Below are positions 47,927 through 57,034 of a stretch of 64,000 nt of DNA, one piece after another. Source of the stretch: an uncultured Ilumatobacter sp. Lineage in GTDB: Bacteria; Actinomycetota; Acidimicrobiia; Acidimicrobiales; Ilumatobacteraceae. Both the position numbers and the translations under genes were made by a program. Every line of letters starts with the position of its first letter. Position 1 is the stretch's first letter. A model generated the notes under the pieces. That model saw only the letters and a list, made by a program, of their open reading frames with translations, did no database searches and was not told where the DNA came from. The stretch lies in NCBI GenBank assembly GCA_905480335.1, contig CAJQPY010000003.1, positions 1 to 64,000 of the forward strand, in the 5' to 3' direction.

Positions 47927-48574
47927 TCAGGAGACTTTGATATCCAGGCGCTGGCCCCGCCCGGCGTGGTTCTGCGCGCCGCCCCCAAGGTTGCACACGA
48001 GGACGTAGTTGCCCGGAGCCAGCGCCACGGTCAACTCCTCCGACGAGCCGCCGCCGATGCGAGCAGTGCGCCCGAGAAGCGCTCCAGTCGGTAGATCGTC
48101 CTCGATCACAGCGCCACCCTCGGCCAGGGGAAGCGACTCGTAGCTCTCACCCTGAATGACCACGAGCTCGTGAGGGAAACTTCCATTGTTGGTAGCAGTG
48201 AAAGTAACCTCGCCAGCGGCATATTCAACGGGGGCTTCAATCGCCCACTCGACAAGCGAGGCGACAATCCCATCCGCAGGTGTACCAATCGTGTCCTCAG
48301 TGATCGGAACGATATCTCCGGCCTCCGGCGGAGCCGTCTCGACCGGAGTGGTGGCAGCAGGAGACGTCTGTGGCGGAGTGGCTTCTGCTGACGCAACAGA
48401 CGTAGCAGCCTGAGCACTCTCGGTGTCGGTGCTTTCGCTGAACACCCCCGAGGACTCGGGCCGGGCCTCAGATGTCACAACGGTCTCGGTGGTCTCGTTG
48501 TCCGAACCTCCGCACGCAGTAAGGATGAGTGCGAGCGCGGTGCCAGCACTGAGAATGAGGCGACTGTTCATCAT
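47927..48574 (-). CDS. Cupredoxin-like lipoprotein with apparent Gln axial ligand
   Basis: A 215-residue lipoprotein: signal MMNSRLILSAGTALALILTAC (Cys21), a Ser/Thr/Glu/Pro linker (about 24-90), then a beta domain. NNGSFPHELVVIQ gives His135, and NYVLVCNLGGGAQNHAGRGQ gives Cys194, His203 and Gln208. This is the type 1 copper layout, but with Gln where Met normally follows His by five residues. It could accept electrons in the periplasmic space or bind copper structurally. ATG 48574 was chosen at the signal peptide; the frame is open nearly 200 codons further upstream inside the divergent gene. Confidence 0.85.
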   Translation of the reverse strand: MMNSRLILSAGTALALILTACGGSDNETTETVVTSEARPESSGVFSESTDTESAQAATSVASAEATPPQTSPAATTPVETAPPEAGDIVPITEDTIGTPADGIVASLVEWAIEAPVEYAAGEVTFTATNNGSFPHELVVIQGESYESLPLAEGGAVIEDDLPTGALLGRTARIGGGSSEELTVALAPGNYVLVCNLGGGAQNHAGRGQRLDIKVS

Positions 48575-48707
48575 GAACGGTGAACGTACAGCAGGAAACA
48601 ATGCGTTTGCATGCACAGGTCGCCATCTTTCCTGCATGCCGTCGGGCACGTTCTCTTTGCGCTCAAGGCGCTCCAAAGCAACCCGCAACAGGCCGTAGCC
48701 TGACCGG

Positions 48708-49502
48708 ATGCGTACCGCAGGTCCAAATGTCGACGCCGACCGGTATCTGGCCCGGCTCGGCGTGGATGGCGGCTCAATCCGCTCCAACCTCGACAGCCTG
48801 ACTTTGCTCCAACACGCGCATCTTGCGGCGGTGCCGTTTGAGAACCTCGACCTCGTGTTTGCGGCTGGCGTCGCACACGACCGCAGCGCAGCGCTGAACA
48901 AAATCATCGACGCACGCCGGGGCGGCTGGTGCTTCGAGCTGAATGGTGCCTTCGGCGCACTCCTCGAGGCGCTTGGCTTCCGAGTATCGCTACTCGGAGC
49001 TGCCGTTCTGCTTGAGGGCCCCAGCATGATCCTCGAGCACCTCGCACTCGAAGTTTCCGGCGGCATCGGCCTCATCGAACCGCACTTCGTCGACGTCGGA
49101 TTCGGCACTGGCACTGTGCGCCCACTTCCACTCAACCAACTCGGACCACATGACGGCGGGAACGGCACCTACGAGTTCTTCGCCAGCCCGCAGGGCACAA
49201 CGCTCACCGAGCATGTCGATGGCATTCCCGCAGCACAACTCCGGTTCAAGCGCGTTGCCCACTGCTTCGAGGACTTCGCACCGGTAGCGGCGTCGATGCA
49301 AGTCGACCCCGCCAGGCACTGGTCGTCCAAACCGCTTGCAACACGCCTGGTCGATGTCGATTCAACAGATCGGGTCACACTCACCGCCGACCGCCTCAAG
49401 ATGAAACACGCCGACGGCTCGCAGACCAACGAGCTCATCAAACGGAACACGTGGAATGCCACTCTCCGCGACTGGTTCGGAATGGACCCTCCCGGCTTGT
49501 AG
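48708..49502 (+). CDS. Arylamine N-acetyltransferase
   Basis: A 264-residue NAT that would transfer an acetyl or other acyl group from CoA to arylamines or hydrazines. The Cys protease-like triad is complete: RGGWCFELNG (Cys75), ILEHLALEV (His111) and HFVDVGFG (Asp129). AVPFENLDL near residue 42 is the other family motif. Some actinobacterial NATs act in steroid or amide-forming pathways; the context gives no hint here. GTG/ATG choice is clear from family length. Confidence 0.93.
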   Translation: MRTAGPNVDADRYLARLGVDGGSIRSNLDSLTLLQHAHLAAVPFENLDLVFAAGVAHDRSAALNKIIDARRGGWCFELNGAFGALLEALGFRVSLLGAAVLLEGPSMILEHLALEVSGGIGLIEPHFVDVGFGTGTVRPLPLNQLGPHDGGNGTYEFFASPQGTTLTEHVDGIPAAQLRFKRVAHCFEDFAPVAASMQVDPARHWSSKPLATRLVDVDSTDRVTLTADRLKMKHADGSQTNELIKRNTWNATLRDWFGMDPPGL

Positions 49503-49561
49503 CCAAACGCGTGCTGAGAGCACTCCGTTGCGCAGGCGAGATGTCTCAGCGAGGCTCAAAG

Positions 49562-50113
49562 TCAAGAACCGACGGCTGTGCGCGGTTCGTGCGAAACATC
49601 ATCCGGTCCGAGTTCCCTCATCCACGCAGCGATCTCAAGGGAGACGCCGTCAGGGTCGGAAAAGTAGATTGAGCGGACATACACACCGTCGTGGTTCTCG
49701 CGAGACACCCCCCACTCGCTGTTGTCGTGATTCCATACCTCGGTGCAGTCGACGCCGGCTCGGCGCAGCGCTGCGACGCAGACATCGATCTGGTCGGCGG
49801 CCACATTAAAGGCCACATGGTTCATCGAGCCGTGGGCGCTCACGATGTCACCCTGGTCGGGGCGGTTTGCCGGCGCCGACACTCCCGGCACCGCCTCGGG
49901 CGCATGCGGGAACCAGAAGAACGCCAGTGAATCGCCGTGCCCGCAATCGAAGAAGAAGTGTTGGCCACCTCCGGGCATCTCGATCGTCTTGGTGAGCGGC
50001 ATGCCGAGCACGCCACTGTAGAAATCGACGGTGCGGGCCATGTCGCTGCTCACGAGGGCGAGGTGATTGATCCCGCTGAAATCGATGCGTTGCGAATCCG
50101 TGCTGTCGCTCAT
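49562..50113 (-). CDS. VOC (glyoxalase/bleomycin resistance/dioxygenase) family protein
   Basis: A 183-residue protein with paired beta-alpha-beta-beta-beta modules. INHLALVSSDMARTVDFYSG starts the first, HFFFDCGHGDSLAFFWF continues it, and the second has SMNHVAFNVAADQIDVCVAA and YVRSIYFSDPDGVSLEIAAW. Metal ligands are candidate His near residue 17, His near 106 and Glu near 163. The ATG at 50113 was chosen as the conserved start; a longer open frame is inside the divergent selenoprotein gene. The two divergent starts are only 36 bases apart. Confidence 0.9.
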   Translation of the reverse strand: MSDSTDSQRIDFSGINHLALVSSDMARTVDFYSGVLGMPLTKTIEMPGGGQHFFFDCGHGDSLAFFWFPHAPEAVPGVSAPANRPDQGDIVSAHGSMNHVAFNVAADQIDVCVAALRRAGVDCTEVWNHDNSEWGVSRENHDGVYVRSIYFSDPDGVSLEIAAWMRELGPDDVSHEPRTAVGS

Positions 50114-50149
50114 GGTCGCCCATGTTCCCACGCCCGATACGGTCGAGGC

Positions 50150-50710
50150 GTGCCCGACCGCCCTCCCCTCGACGAGCCAGCACCGCCTGTCACGCTGCCG
50201 GTGTACGGCGGCGGCACCTGGTCGCTCGACGACCACGTTGGGCCCGAATGCCAGAGGCCCGTGGTGCTGGTCTTCCACCGCCACATCCATTGACTGCCGT
50301 GTGCCGAACACATCGCCGCCGTGAGCGAGCAACTCGACGACACCGCCGAACTCGTGTTGCTGACGTTCACCACGGCCGAACTGCTCGACGGGTATCAGGA
50401 GCGCCGCGACCTGTCGCTCCCGATCCTGATCGACGGGAATCGGGACGTTTATGCCGCATACGGACTCGGGCGAGGGAGCCTCGGCCGAATCTGGGGCTGG
50501 GCAACCCTTCGCCGCTATGCCCAGATCCTGCGACGGTCGGGACGCGGCATGGCTGACCTAAAACCGACCACCGAGGACACGCGCCAACTCGGCGGGGATT
50601 TCGTCATCGCGCCTGACGGTCGTCTCAGCTGGGCCTATTGGAGCGCTGGGCCCGCCGATCGCCCGTCCGTCAACGACGTGTTCGACGCCGTGCAACGAGC
50701 GGCAGCATGA
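50150..50710 (+). CDS. Peroxiredoxin-like (AhpC/TSA fold) selenoprotein, UGA at 50291-50293
   Basis: A 186-residue thioredoxin-fold protein if TGA at codon 48 is read as selenocysteine. GTG 50150 opens VPDRPPLDEPAPPVTLPVYG and then PVVLVFHRHIH-U-LPCAEHIA: the strand, loop and UxxC match the CxxC redox site of peroxiredoxin-like proteins (typically VFxRxxxCxxC). The frame continues VSEQLDDTAELVLLTFTTAE, RDLSLPILIDGNRDVYAAYG and QLGGDFVIAPDGRLSWAYWS, all usual for AhpC/TSA relatives. Read as separate ORFs the N-terminal 47 codons or the C-terminal GTG 50321 product would lack part of the fold. A 4-base stem UCGC/GCGA with loop CGCCGUGA (50313-50328), 23 bases past the UGA, is a possible SECIS. 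Stop overlaps the helicase ATG. Confidence 0.82.
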
Positions 50711-53433
50711 ACCCGACACCGCCACTGATCCGTCACCTTCCCGACGCCGGCGACGACGGTCGCGCCGACGACGACGCCGTGTTCGACGGCTTCACGGCGT
50801 ACACCGACGAGGTCGGCATCGAGATGTACCCGGCTCAGGAGGAAGCCGTGTTCGAACTCCTCCTCGGCAACCACGTGATCGTCAACACGCCGACGGGGTC
50901 TGGCAAGTCGCTCGTCGCGACCGCCGCGCACTTCGCCGCGCTCGCATCGGGCCGGCGCAGCTACTACACCGCGCCGATCAAGGCGCTCGTCAGCGAAAAG
51001 TTCTTCGCACTGTGTCGGGACTTCGGCTCGGACAACGTCGGGATGATCACCGGCGATGCTGCGGTCAACGCCGACGCACCGATCATCTGCTGCACGGCCG
51101 AGATCCTCGCCAATCAGGCGCTGCGCGACGGCCGGCGCACCGACGTCGACCTCGTTGTGGTCGACGAGTTCCACTACTACGGCGATCCGCAGCGGGGCTG
51201 GGCCTGGCAGCTCCCCCTCCTCGAACTCCCCGACGTGCAGTTCGTCCTGATGTCGGCAACGCTCGGCGACGTCGGGTTCTTCCAGCGCGATCTCGAGGCG
51301 AGATCGAATCGCCCGGTGTCGGTCGTCCGCTCTGCGCAACGGCCCGTGCCGCTGCATTTCGAGTACCGCACCTCGACGCTGCACAACAGCGTCGACCAGC
51401 TCCTTGAGTCGGGTCGGGCACCGATCTACATCGTCCACTTCACGCAGAAGGACGCAACCGACGCCGCCCAGGGCTACATCGCCCTCGATCCGCTCACCAA
51501 GGCCGAGAAGGGTCTGGTGCGCGAAGCGATCGGCGACTTCCGCTTCGACTCTCCGATCGGCAAGGACCTCAAACGGTTCGTCACCGCCGGCGTCGGCGTG
51601 CACCACGCAGGCTTGCTCCCCAAGTATCGGCTGCTCGTCGAGAAACTGGCGCAGGACGGTCTGCTGAAGATCATCTGCGGCACCGACACACTCGGTGTCG
51701 GGGTGAACGTGCCGATCCGGTCGGTGTTGTTCACCCAACTCTGCAAGTACGACGGCATATCGGTCCGCATTCTGTCGAACCGCGAGTTCGCGCAGATCGC
51801 CGGACGCGCCGGACGCAAGGGATTCGATGACCGTGGTGACGTGTGGGTGCAGGCTCCCGAGCACGTGGTGGAGAACCTGCGATCGCAGGAAAAGGCCGAT
51901 GCCGGCGGACGCAAGAAGATCGTCAAGAAGAAGGCACCGGACCGCAACTACGCGGCCTGGGACCGGAACGTGTTCGACAAACTCGTCAACGGCCAGCCGG
52001 AGGAGTTGCGGTCGCACTTTCACGTGAACCATCAGATGGTGATGTCGATGCTCGACCGCCCGGGCGACGGCTGCGGCGACATCCGTCGCCTGCTGACCGA
52101 CAACCACGAGACCCGCAAGCGTCAGCGTGGCCACATCCGCCGGACGATCTCGATCTATCGCTCCTTGGTCGATGCCGGCATCCTCGAGTTCCTCGACGAA
52201 CCCGATGACGAGGGGCGCCTCGTGCGGGTCACCGTCGACCTGCAGGACGAGTTCGCGCTCCATCAGCCTCTGTCGCTCTGGGCGGTGCAAGCGATCTCCG
52301 AACTGGACCGTCAGGCAACGGATCAGACCCATCCCGAAACGCCTACCGACTCTGCAGCCCCGGATCACGCTGACTCGGATCCCGCCGACTCGGATGCCGT
52401 AGCCGAGGACCACGATGCCCAGGACCACGACGCCCGGGACCATGACGAGCCCGACCAGGAGCATGCAGAACCGGTCCAGGCGCCGGTTCGGTCGAACGAG
52501 GTCAGCCATGCACTCGACGTGTTGACCGTCATCGAAGCTGTTGCCGAGAACCCCGGCGTCGTGATCGCAGCCCAACTCGAGCAGGCCAAGAACACCCTGA
52601 TGGCCGACATGAAGTCATCCGGTGTCGAGTACGAGGAGCGCATGGAGCGTCTCTCCAAGGTCGAGGCGCCGAAGCCGAACAAGGACTGGATCTACTCCAG
52701 CTTCAACCGTTTCCGCACGCATCACCCGTGGGTCGGCGGCGACACGGTGAAGCCGAAGTCGGTCGTACGCGACCTGTACGAGCGGTCGATGACGTTCGGC
52801 GAATACGTCTCGCACTACAAGCTCAAGCGATCCGAAGGCGTCGTGCTGCGGTACCTGTCCGACGTGTACAAGGGCCTCATCCAGAACGTTGCCGACGAGT
52901 ACGGCACCGACGAGATCGACGACCTGACGGCGTGGCTGGGCGCCCTCGTTCGCCAAGTCGACTCCAGCCTCATCGACGAATGGGAGCGGCTGATCGCTCC
53001 GGACTCCGACGATGCTGCCCGGGCGCCGATCCGCCCAGCGGGGCCCGTGACGGTCATGGACGACGAGCGCGCGTTCCGGGTCATGGTCCGCAACCAAGTC
53101 TTCGAGTGGGCGCAGCGCCTCGCCCGCCATCAGGGCTACGACGCACTCATCGTCGATCCGGTCGACCCCGAGAAGTTCAGCTCGATCGAGGACGTCGTCG
53201 CCGCGATGGCGCCCTATTGGGAGCGCTTCGACTCGATCGACCTCGGACCCGAAGCGCGCAGCCCCGAACGGTTCGTGTACGAACCGCAGATCGGCCGCGT
53301 CGCACAGGTGCTCCTCGACCCCGACGCAACGAACGAGTGGCGTATCGAAACAGTGGTCGATGTCGACGCAACGATCGAGCAGGGTCGCGCCGTGTTGCGC
53401 CTCGTCGACATCGTCGACGACTCCCACGCCTGA
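50707..53433 (+). CDS. DEAD/DEAH-box helicase with DUF3516 C-terminus
   Basis: A 908-residue superfamily 2 helicase of the Ski2-like actinobacterial type. Motif I is NTPTGSGKS (60-68), motif II DEFH (153-156), motif III LMSATLGD, motif V region GVHHAGLLPKYR and GTDTLGVGVNVP, and motif VI QIAGRAGRKG. The C-terminal third is DUF3516. Between about residues 540 and 595 lies an Asp/His/Ala-rich insert (DHADSDPADSDAVAEDHDAQ and similar) that looks disordered. RNA or DNA preference is not known. The ATG overlaps the stop of the selenoprotein gene (ATGA), implying coupled translation. Confidence 0.93.
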   Translation: MNPTPPLIRHLPDAGDDGRADDDAVFDGFTAYTDEVGIEMYPAQEEAVFELLLGNHVIVNTPTGSGKSLVATAAHFAALASGRRSYYTAPIKALVSEKFFALCRDFGSDNVGMITGDAAVNADAPIICCTAEILANQALRDGRRTDVDLVVVDEFHYYGDPQRGWAWQLPLLELPDVQFVLMSATLGDVGFFQRDLEARSNRPVSVVRSAQRPVPLHFEYRTSTLHNSVDQLLESGRAPIYIVHFTQKDATDAAQGYIALDPLTKAEKGLVREAIGDFRFDSPIGKDLKRFVTAGVGVHHAGLLPKYRLLVEKLAQDGLLKIICGTDTLGVGVNVPIRSVLFTQLCKYDGISVRILSNREFAQIAGRAGRKGFDDRGDVWVQAPEHVVENLRSQEKADAGGRKKIVKKKAPDRNYAAWDRNVFDKLVNGQPEELRSHFHVNHQMVMSMLDRPGDGCGDIRRLLTDNHETRKRQRGHIRRTISIYRSLVDAGILEFLDEPDDEGRLVRVTVDLQDEFALHQPLSLWAVQAISELDRQATDQTHPETPTDSAAPDHADSDPADSDAVAEDHDAQDHDARDHDEPDQEHAEPVQAPVRSNEVSHALDVLTVIEAVAENPGVVIAAQLEQAKNTLMADMKSSGVEYEERMERLSKVEAPKPNKDWIYSSFNRFRTHHPWVGGDTVKPKSVVRDLYERSMTFGEYVSHYKLKRSEGVVLRYLSDVYKGLIQNVADEYGTDEIDDLTAWLGALVRQVDSSLIDEWERLIAPDSDDAARAPIRPAGPVTVMDDERAFRVMVRNQVFEWAQRLARHQGYDALIVDPVDPEKFSSIEDVVAAMAPYWERFDSIDLGPEARSPERFVYEPQIGRVAQVLLDPDATNEWRIETVVDVDATIEQGRAVLRLVDIVDDSHA

Positions 53434-53440
53434 GGCTGAC

Positions 53441-54679
53441 TCAGCGACGAAGCAGATCCTTCGCGATGTGGGTGATCTGGAGCTCGTCGGTGCCGGCGTA
53501 GATCTGGAGGACCTTGGCATCGCGGGCGATCTGCTCGACTTGAAACTCGCTCATGTAGCCGTTCCCGCCGAAGATCTGGACGGCTTCGAGCGCCACCTCG
53601 GTGGCGGCACGAGCGGAATACAGTTTCATCGCGGACGCTTCGGCAAGTGACAAGTCGACACCGTCGCGCGATGTCTCGATGTAGCGGAACACCATGTTCT
53701 CGACATTAAGTCGAGCCATTTCCATCCGCGCCAGCTTGTCCTGGATGAGCTGGAAGTCACCGATCCGCTGTCCGAACTGGACCCGCTCCTTCGCGTACTC
53801 GATGCTCAGTTCGAGCGCCTTGTCGATCATTCCGAGCGCCATCGCCGCGACACCCGACCGCTCGATCGCGAACGTCGCCTTGGCACCCTCACGACCACCC
53901 GACGGCAGGTCTTCGGTTTCGCCGATCAAGCGGTCGATTCCGACGCGAACGTCGTCGAGGAACAACTCGCCGGTCGGCGATGAATGCATCCCCATCTTGC
54001 GGAGCGGCTTCGACTGTTCCATGCCGTCCATGCCCGTGTCGAGCACGAACGACAGGATCTTGCGATCCTCCGGTGGGTTCCCCTCGTCGAGCTTGCAGAT
54101 GAAGATGACCGTCTCGGCGTAGGGGCCGTTCGTGATGAACGTCTTGGAGCCGTTGAGGACGTACTCGTCGCCGTCGCGACGAGCGGTTGCCTTCATCGAC
54201 CCGAAGGCATCAGATCCCGAGTTCGGTTCGGTGATCGCCCATGCGCCGACTTTGTCGAGCGTGAGCAGGTCGAGCGCCCAACGCTCCTTCTGGGCAGTCG
54301 TGCCCTTGCTCATGATCGCTGCCGAGGCGAGCCCCATCGAGACGCCCATCGCCGTGACCATGCCGGGCGAGTAGCGGCAGAGTTCGATGATCGGAATCAT
54401 CGTGAGCGAGGGGTCGTGGCCATCCCCGGATGCGGGCTTCTCGGGGGGAGTCTCCCCTGCGGCGATTGCGGCCTCGACCGACTTCTCGAAGGCGATCGTC
54501 TTGGCGAACCGGTCCTTGGCCATCTGATCCATGCCAAAGGTCGAGAACAGTTTGCGCAGCAGGTCATACGGCGGCATGTCGCCGAACTCGAGTTCTTCTC
54601 GTCGCGGCGCGATCTCGCGCTCGATGAAGTCACGAACCGCATCGCGGATCATCAACTGCTCTTCGTTCCAGGCGTACAT
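53441..54679 (-). CDS. Acyl-CoA dehydrogenase
   Basis: A 412-residue FAD flavoenzyme for the first step of acyl-CoA oxidation. MYAWNEEQLMIRDAVRDFIE starts the helical domain. WAITEPNSGSDAFGSMKATA and LNGSKTFITNGPYAETVIFI form the FAD/substrate beta domain. RVQFGQRIGDFQLIQDKLA and the C-terminal QIFGGNGYMSEFQVEQIARD then AKVLQIYAGTDELQITHIAK hold the catalytic Glu candidate in YAGTDELQ, somewhat shifted from YEGT. The ATG at 54679 was chosen by homology; the longer frame overlaps the divergent recQ region. Convergent with the helicase, eight bases apart. Confidence 0.94.
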   Translation of the reverse strand: MYAWNEEQLMIRDAVRDFIEREIAPRREELEFGDMPPYDLLRKLFSTFGMDQMAKDRFAKTIAFEKSVEAAIAAGETPPEKPASGDGHDPSLTMIPIIELCRYSPGMVTAMGVSMGLASAAIMSKGTTAQKERWALDLLTLDKVGAWAITEPNSGSDAFGSMKATARRDGDEYVLNGSKTFITNGPYAETVIFICKLDEGNPPEDRKILSFVLDTGMDGMEQSKPLRKMGMHSSPTGELFLDDVRVGIDRLIGETEDLPSGGREGAKATFAIERSGVAAMALGMIDKALELSIEYAKERVQFGQRIGDFQLIQDKLARMEMARLNVENMVFRYIETSRDGVDLSLAEASAMKLYSARAATEVALEAVQIFGGNGYMSEFQVEQIARDAKVLQIYAGTDELQITHIAKDLLRR

Positions 54680-54819
54680 GTGGGTGACGGTATCGCTCGG
54701 GCGTAGCGCGACCCAGTCGAGCGCCGCATGCGATCGCCTTCCTCGGCCACGCCCTCCGCGCCACTGTTCCCGCGACGGTTCCCCGCGACTCTGAGGTACC
54801 CGAGTGGCACACTCGTTCC

Positions 54820-56925
54820 ATGAGCGCCGAGACGACCACCGACGACGAGCTTCTCGACGCGCTTCGCACACTCACCGGACGCGACGACGCCACGTTTCGC
54901 GAACACCAGCGCGATGCAGTCGAGGCACTGGTCGATCACCATCGTGTGCTGGTGGTCCAGCGCACGGGCTGGGGCAAGAGCGCTGTGTACTTCCTCGCGA
55001 CCCACCTGCTGCGCCAACAGGGTCTCGGACCGACGCTCCTGATCTCACCGCTGCTGGCCTTGATGCGCAACCAAATCGAGGCTGCCACGCGGCTCGGGCT
55101 GAGGTCCATGACCGTCAACTCGTCGGCCAAGACCACGGTCGACGAGTTGGCCGACGCGCTCAACACCGACTCACTCGACCTGATCCTCGTGTCACCCGAA
55201 CGCCTCGCGAACCCGGAGTTCGCCGCCAAGGTCATGCCGATGCTCGAGGAACGACCCGGGATGATGGTGATCGACGAGGTCCACTGCATCTCGGACTGGG
55301 GGCACGATTTTCGCCCCGACTATCGGCGGATCGGTCGAATGCTCGACGAGTTCGGGCAGGGCCGAGTCCCCATTCTCGGCTGCACCGCAACGGCCAACCT
55401 GCGTGTCGTCGACGACGTCGCCGAGCAGCTCGGGGCCGAGCTGACCACGTTCCGCGGCGCACTGGGCAGATCCGGTCTCGGCCTAGGCGTCATCGACCTC
55501 CCGGCGCAGCCCGAGCGGCTCGTGTGGCTCGCCGAGCGACTGGAGTCGATCCCCGGGTCGGGCATCATCTACTGCCTCACGATTCGCGACACGCAGGCGG
55601 TCGCCGATTTCCTGCAGTCGCGGGGGTTCGACGTCGCCGCGTATTCGGGGGCAACCGAATCCGATGAGCGGGAGAAGTTGGAACGTCGACTGCAGGCGAA
55701 TGACCTGAAGGCGCTCGTTGCCACCAGCGCTCTCGGTATGGGCTACGACAAGCCTGACCTGGGCTTCGTCATCCATTTCCAGATGCCGGGCTCGCCGATC
55801 GCCTACTACCAGCAGGTCGGCCGAGCCGGGCGCGCGCTCGACGAGTCGGCGGCGATCCTGCTCGTCGGGCAGGAGGACCTGCAGATTCAGAACCACTTCA
55901 TCAACCGGGCATTTCCCGCACCCGAGAAGGTCGACGAAGTGTTGGCGATCCTCGATGCCGCCGGCGGGCCGGTGGGCCTCCGCGACATCGCCACCGAGGT
56001 GAACCTCACCTGGGGCGACATCGAGTCCATTCTCAAGCAGCTCGACGTAGAGGGCACCGTCCGCCGGATCAAAGGCCAGTCCTACGAGCGGACCGACCGG
56101 CCATGGGAGTACCCGACCGAGCGTGTCCAGAACGTCACCGACGCCAGACGATTCGAACAGCAACTGATGCGTGACTATGCGGAGACGTCCGGTTGCCGCA
56201 TGCAGTTCTTGACCGCGCTGCTCGACGATCCCGCCGACGAGCCCTGCGGGATCTGTGACAACTGCCGGCGGACAGTGCGCGTCATCGACGGCGAATCGGC
56301 GATCGAGGTCCTGACCGAGTCAGGTGTGTTCGCGCCCTTCGAACCCGCTCCGGCCGACCTCGAGCGTGCTGCGGGGTTCCTGCGCAATCGTCCGATCGTG
56401 CTCGCCCCGAAGAAGCAAGGCATCCCAGCCGCCGAGCGCAGCGAAGTCGGCCAAGCACTCGCCGTGTGGGGCGACGACGGCTGGGGGCGCTCCATCGAAC
56501 GCGGAAAGTACGCAGATCGTCGCTTCCGCGACGACATCGTCGACGCGCTCGCCGCACTCCTCGACTCCTGGTCGCCCCCGACCCCCATCCAGTGGGTGAC
56601 CGCCGTCCCGTCGAGCCGCTCAGGCGATCTGGTTCCCGACGCGGCGCGGCGGCTCGCCGAGCGTCTCGGAGTTTCATACCGCCCGGCGATCGAGCGAATT
56701 GCGGAACGGCCGCCTCAGGAGGCGCAGGCCAACAGCGCCCATCAACGATCCAATGTCGAGGACGCCTTCGCTGTATCCGGCGAGGTTTCGACAGGAGCCG
56801 TGCTCGTCGTCGACGATCTCATCGACTCCGGCTGGACACTCACCGAAGTGGGCCGCGTCCTGCGCCGCGCCGGAAGCGGTCCAGTCGTGCCGCTGGCACT
56901 GGCCACCACACCGATCCGCAACTGA
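54820..56925 (+). CDS. RecQ-like DNA helicase fused to a phosphoribosyltransferase domain
   Basis: A 701-residue protein. Residues about 25-360 are a RecQ-type SF2 helicase core: VQRTGWGKSAV (motif I, GWGKS 50-54), MVIDEVHCISDWGHDFRPDY (motif II, with the RecQ aromatic-rich loop), GCTATA (III), and QQVGRAGR (VI). A zinc-binding region with Cys near 458 and CGICDNC follows. The C-terminal about 120 residues are a type I phosphoribosyltransferase fold ending in the PRPP motif VLVVDDLIDSGWTLTEVG (about 660-677), as in ComF. Such a fusion may couple DNA unwinding with nucleotide salvage or use the PRT fold for binding; the role is unknown. Confidence 0.93.
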   Translation: MSAETTTDDELLDALRTLTGRDDATFREHQRDAVEALVDHHRVLVVQRTGWGKSAVYFLATHLLRQQGLGPTLLISPLLALMRNQIEAATRLGLRSMTVNSSAKTTVDELADALNTDSLDLILVSPERLANPEFAAKVMPMLEERPGMMVIDEVHCISDWGHDFRPDYRRIGRMLDEFGQGRVPILGCTATANLRVVDDVAEQLGAELTTFRGALGRSGLGLGVIDLPAQPERLVWLAERLESIPGSGIIYCLTIRDTQAVADFLQSRGFDVAAYSGATESDEREKLERRLQANDLKALVATSALGMGYDKPDLGFVIHFQMPGSPIAYYQQVGRAGRALDESAAILLVGQEDLQIQNHFINRAFPAPEKVDEVLAILDAAGGPVGLRDIATEVNLTWGDIESILKQLDVEGTVRRIKGQSYERTDRPWEYPTERVQNVTDARRFEQQLMRDYAETSGCRMQFLTALLDDPADEPCGICDNCRRTVRVIDGESAIEVLTESGVFAPFEPAPADLERAAGFLRNRPIVLAPKKQGIPAAERSEVGQALAVWGDDGWGRSIERGKYADRRFRDDIVDALAALLDSWSPPTPIQWVTAVPSSRSGDLVPDAARRLAERLGVSYRPAIERIAERPPQEAQANSAHQRSNVEDAFAVSGEVSTGAVLVVDDLIDSGWTLTEVGRVLRRAGSGPVVPLALATTPIRN

Positions 56926-57034
56926 ACTCTGCGCTGACGGGCTCAACCGGCCGATGCCTCGGCGCAAGCCACCGCCCGCACCCCACCGAGCTCCCGGTGC
57001 TCGTTCGACGGGCCCGGTGTGGTCTGCTGGATCC

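Noticed and set aside
50299-50311. GUGU-GCCGA-ACAC hairpin as the SECIS of the peroxiredoxin-like gene
   Set aside because: Its loop begins about nine bases after the UGA, closer than bacterial SECIS loops usually lie; the hairpin at 50313-50328 fits the distance better.
50635-52575. A 646-codon open frame antisense to the helicase
   Set aside because: It mirrors the codon bias of the real helicase gene, has no family motif, and its composition (Val/Asp/Arg/Leu with many short repeats) is that of an antisense frame in high-GC DNA.
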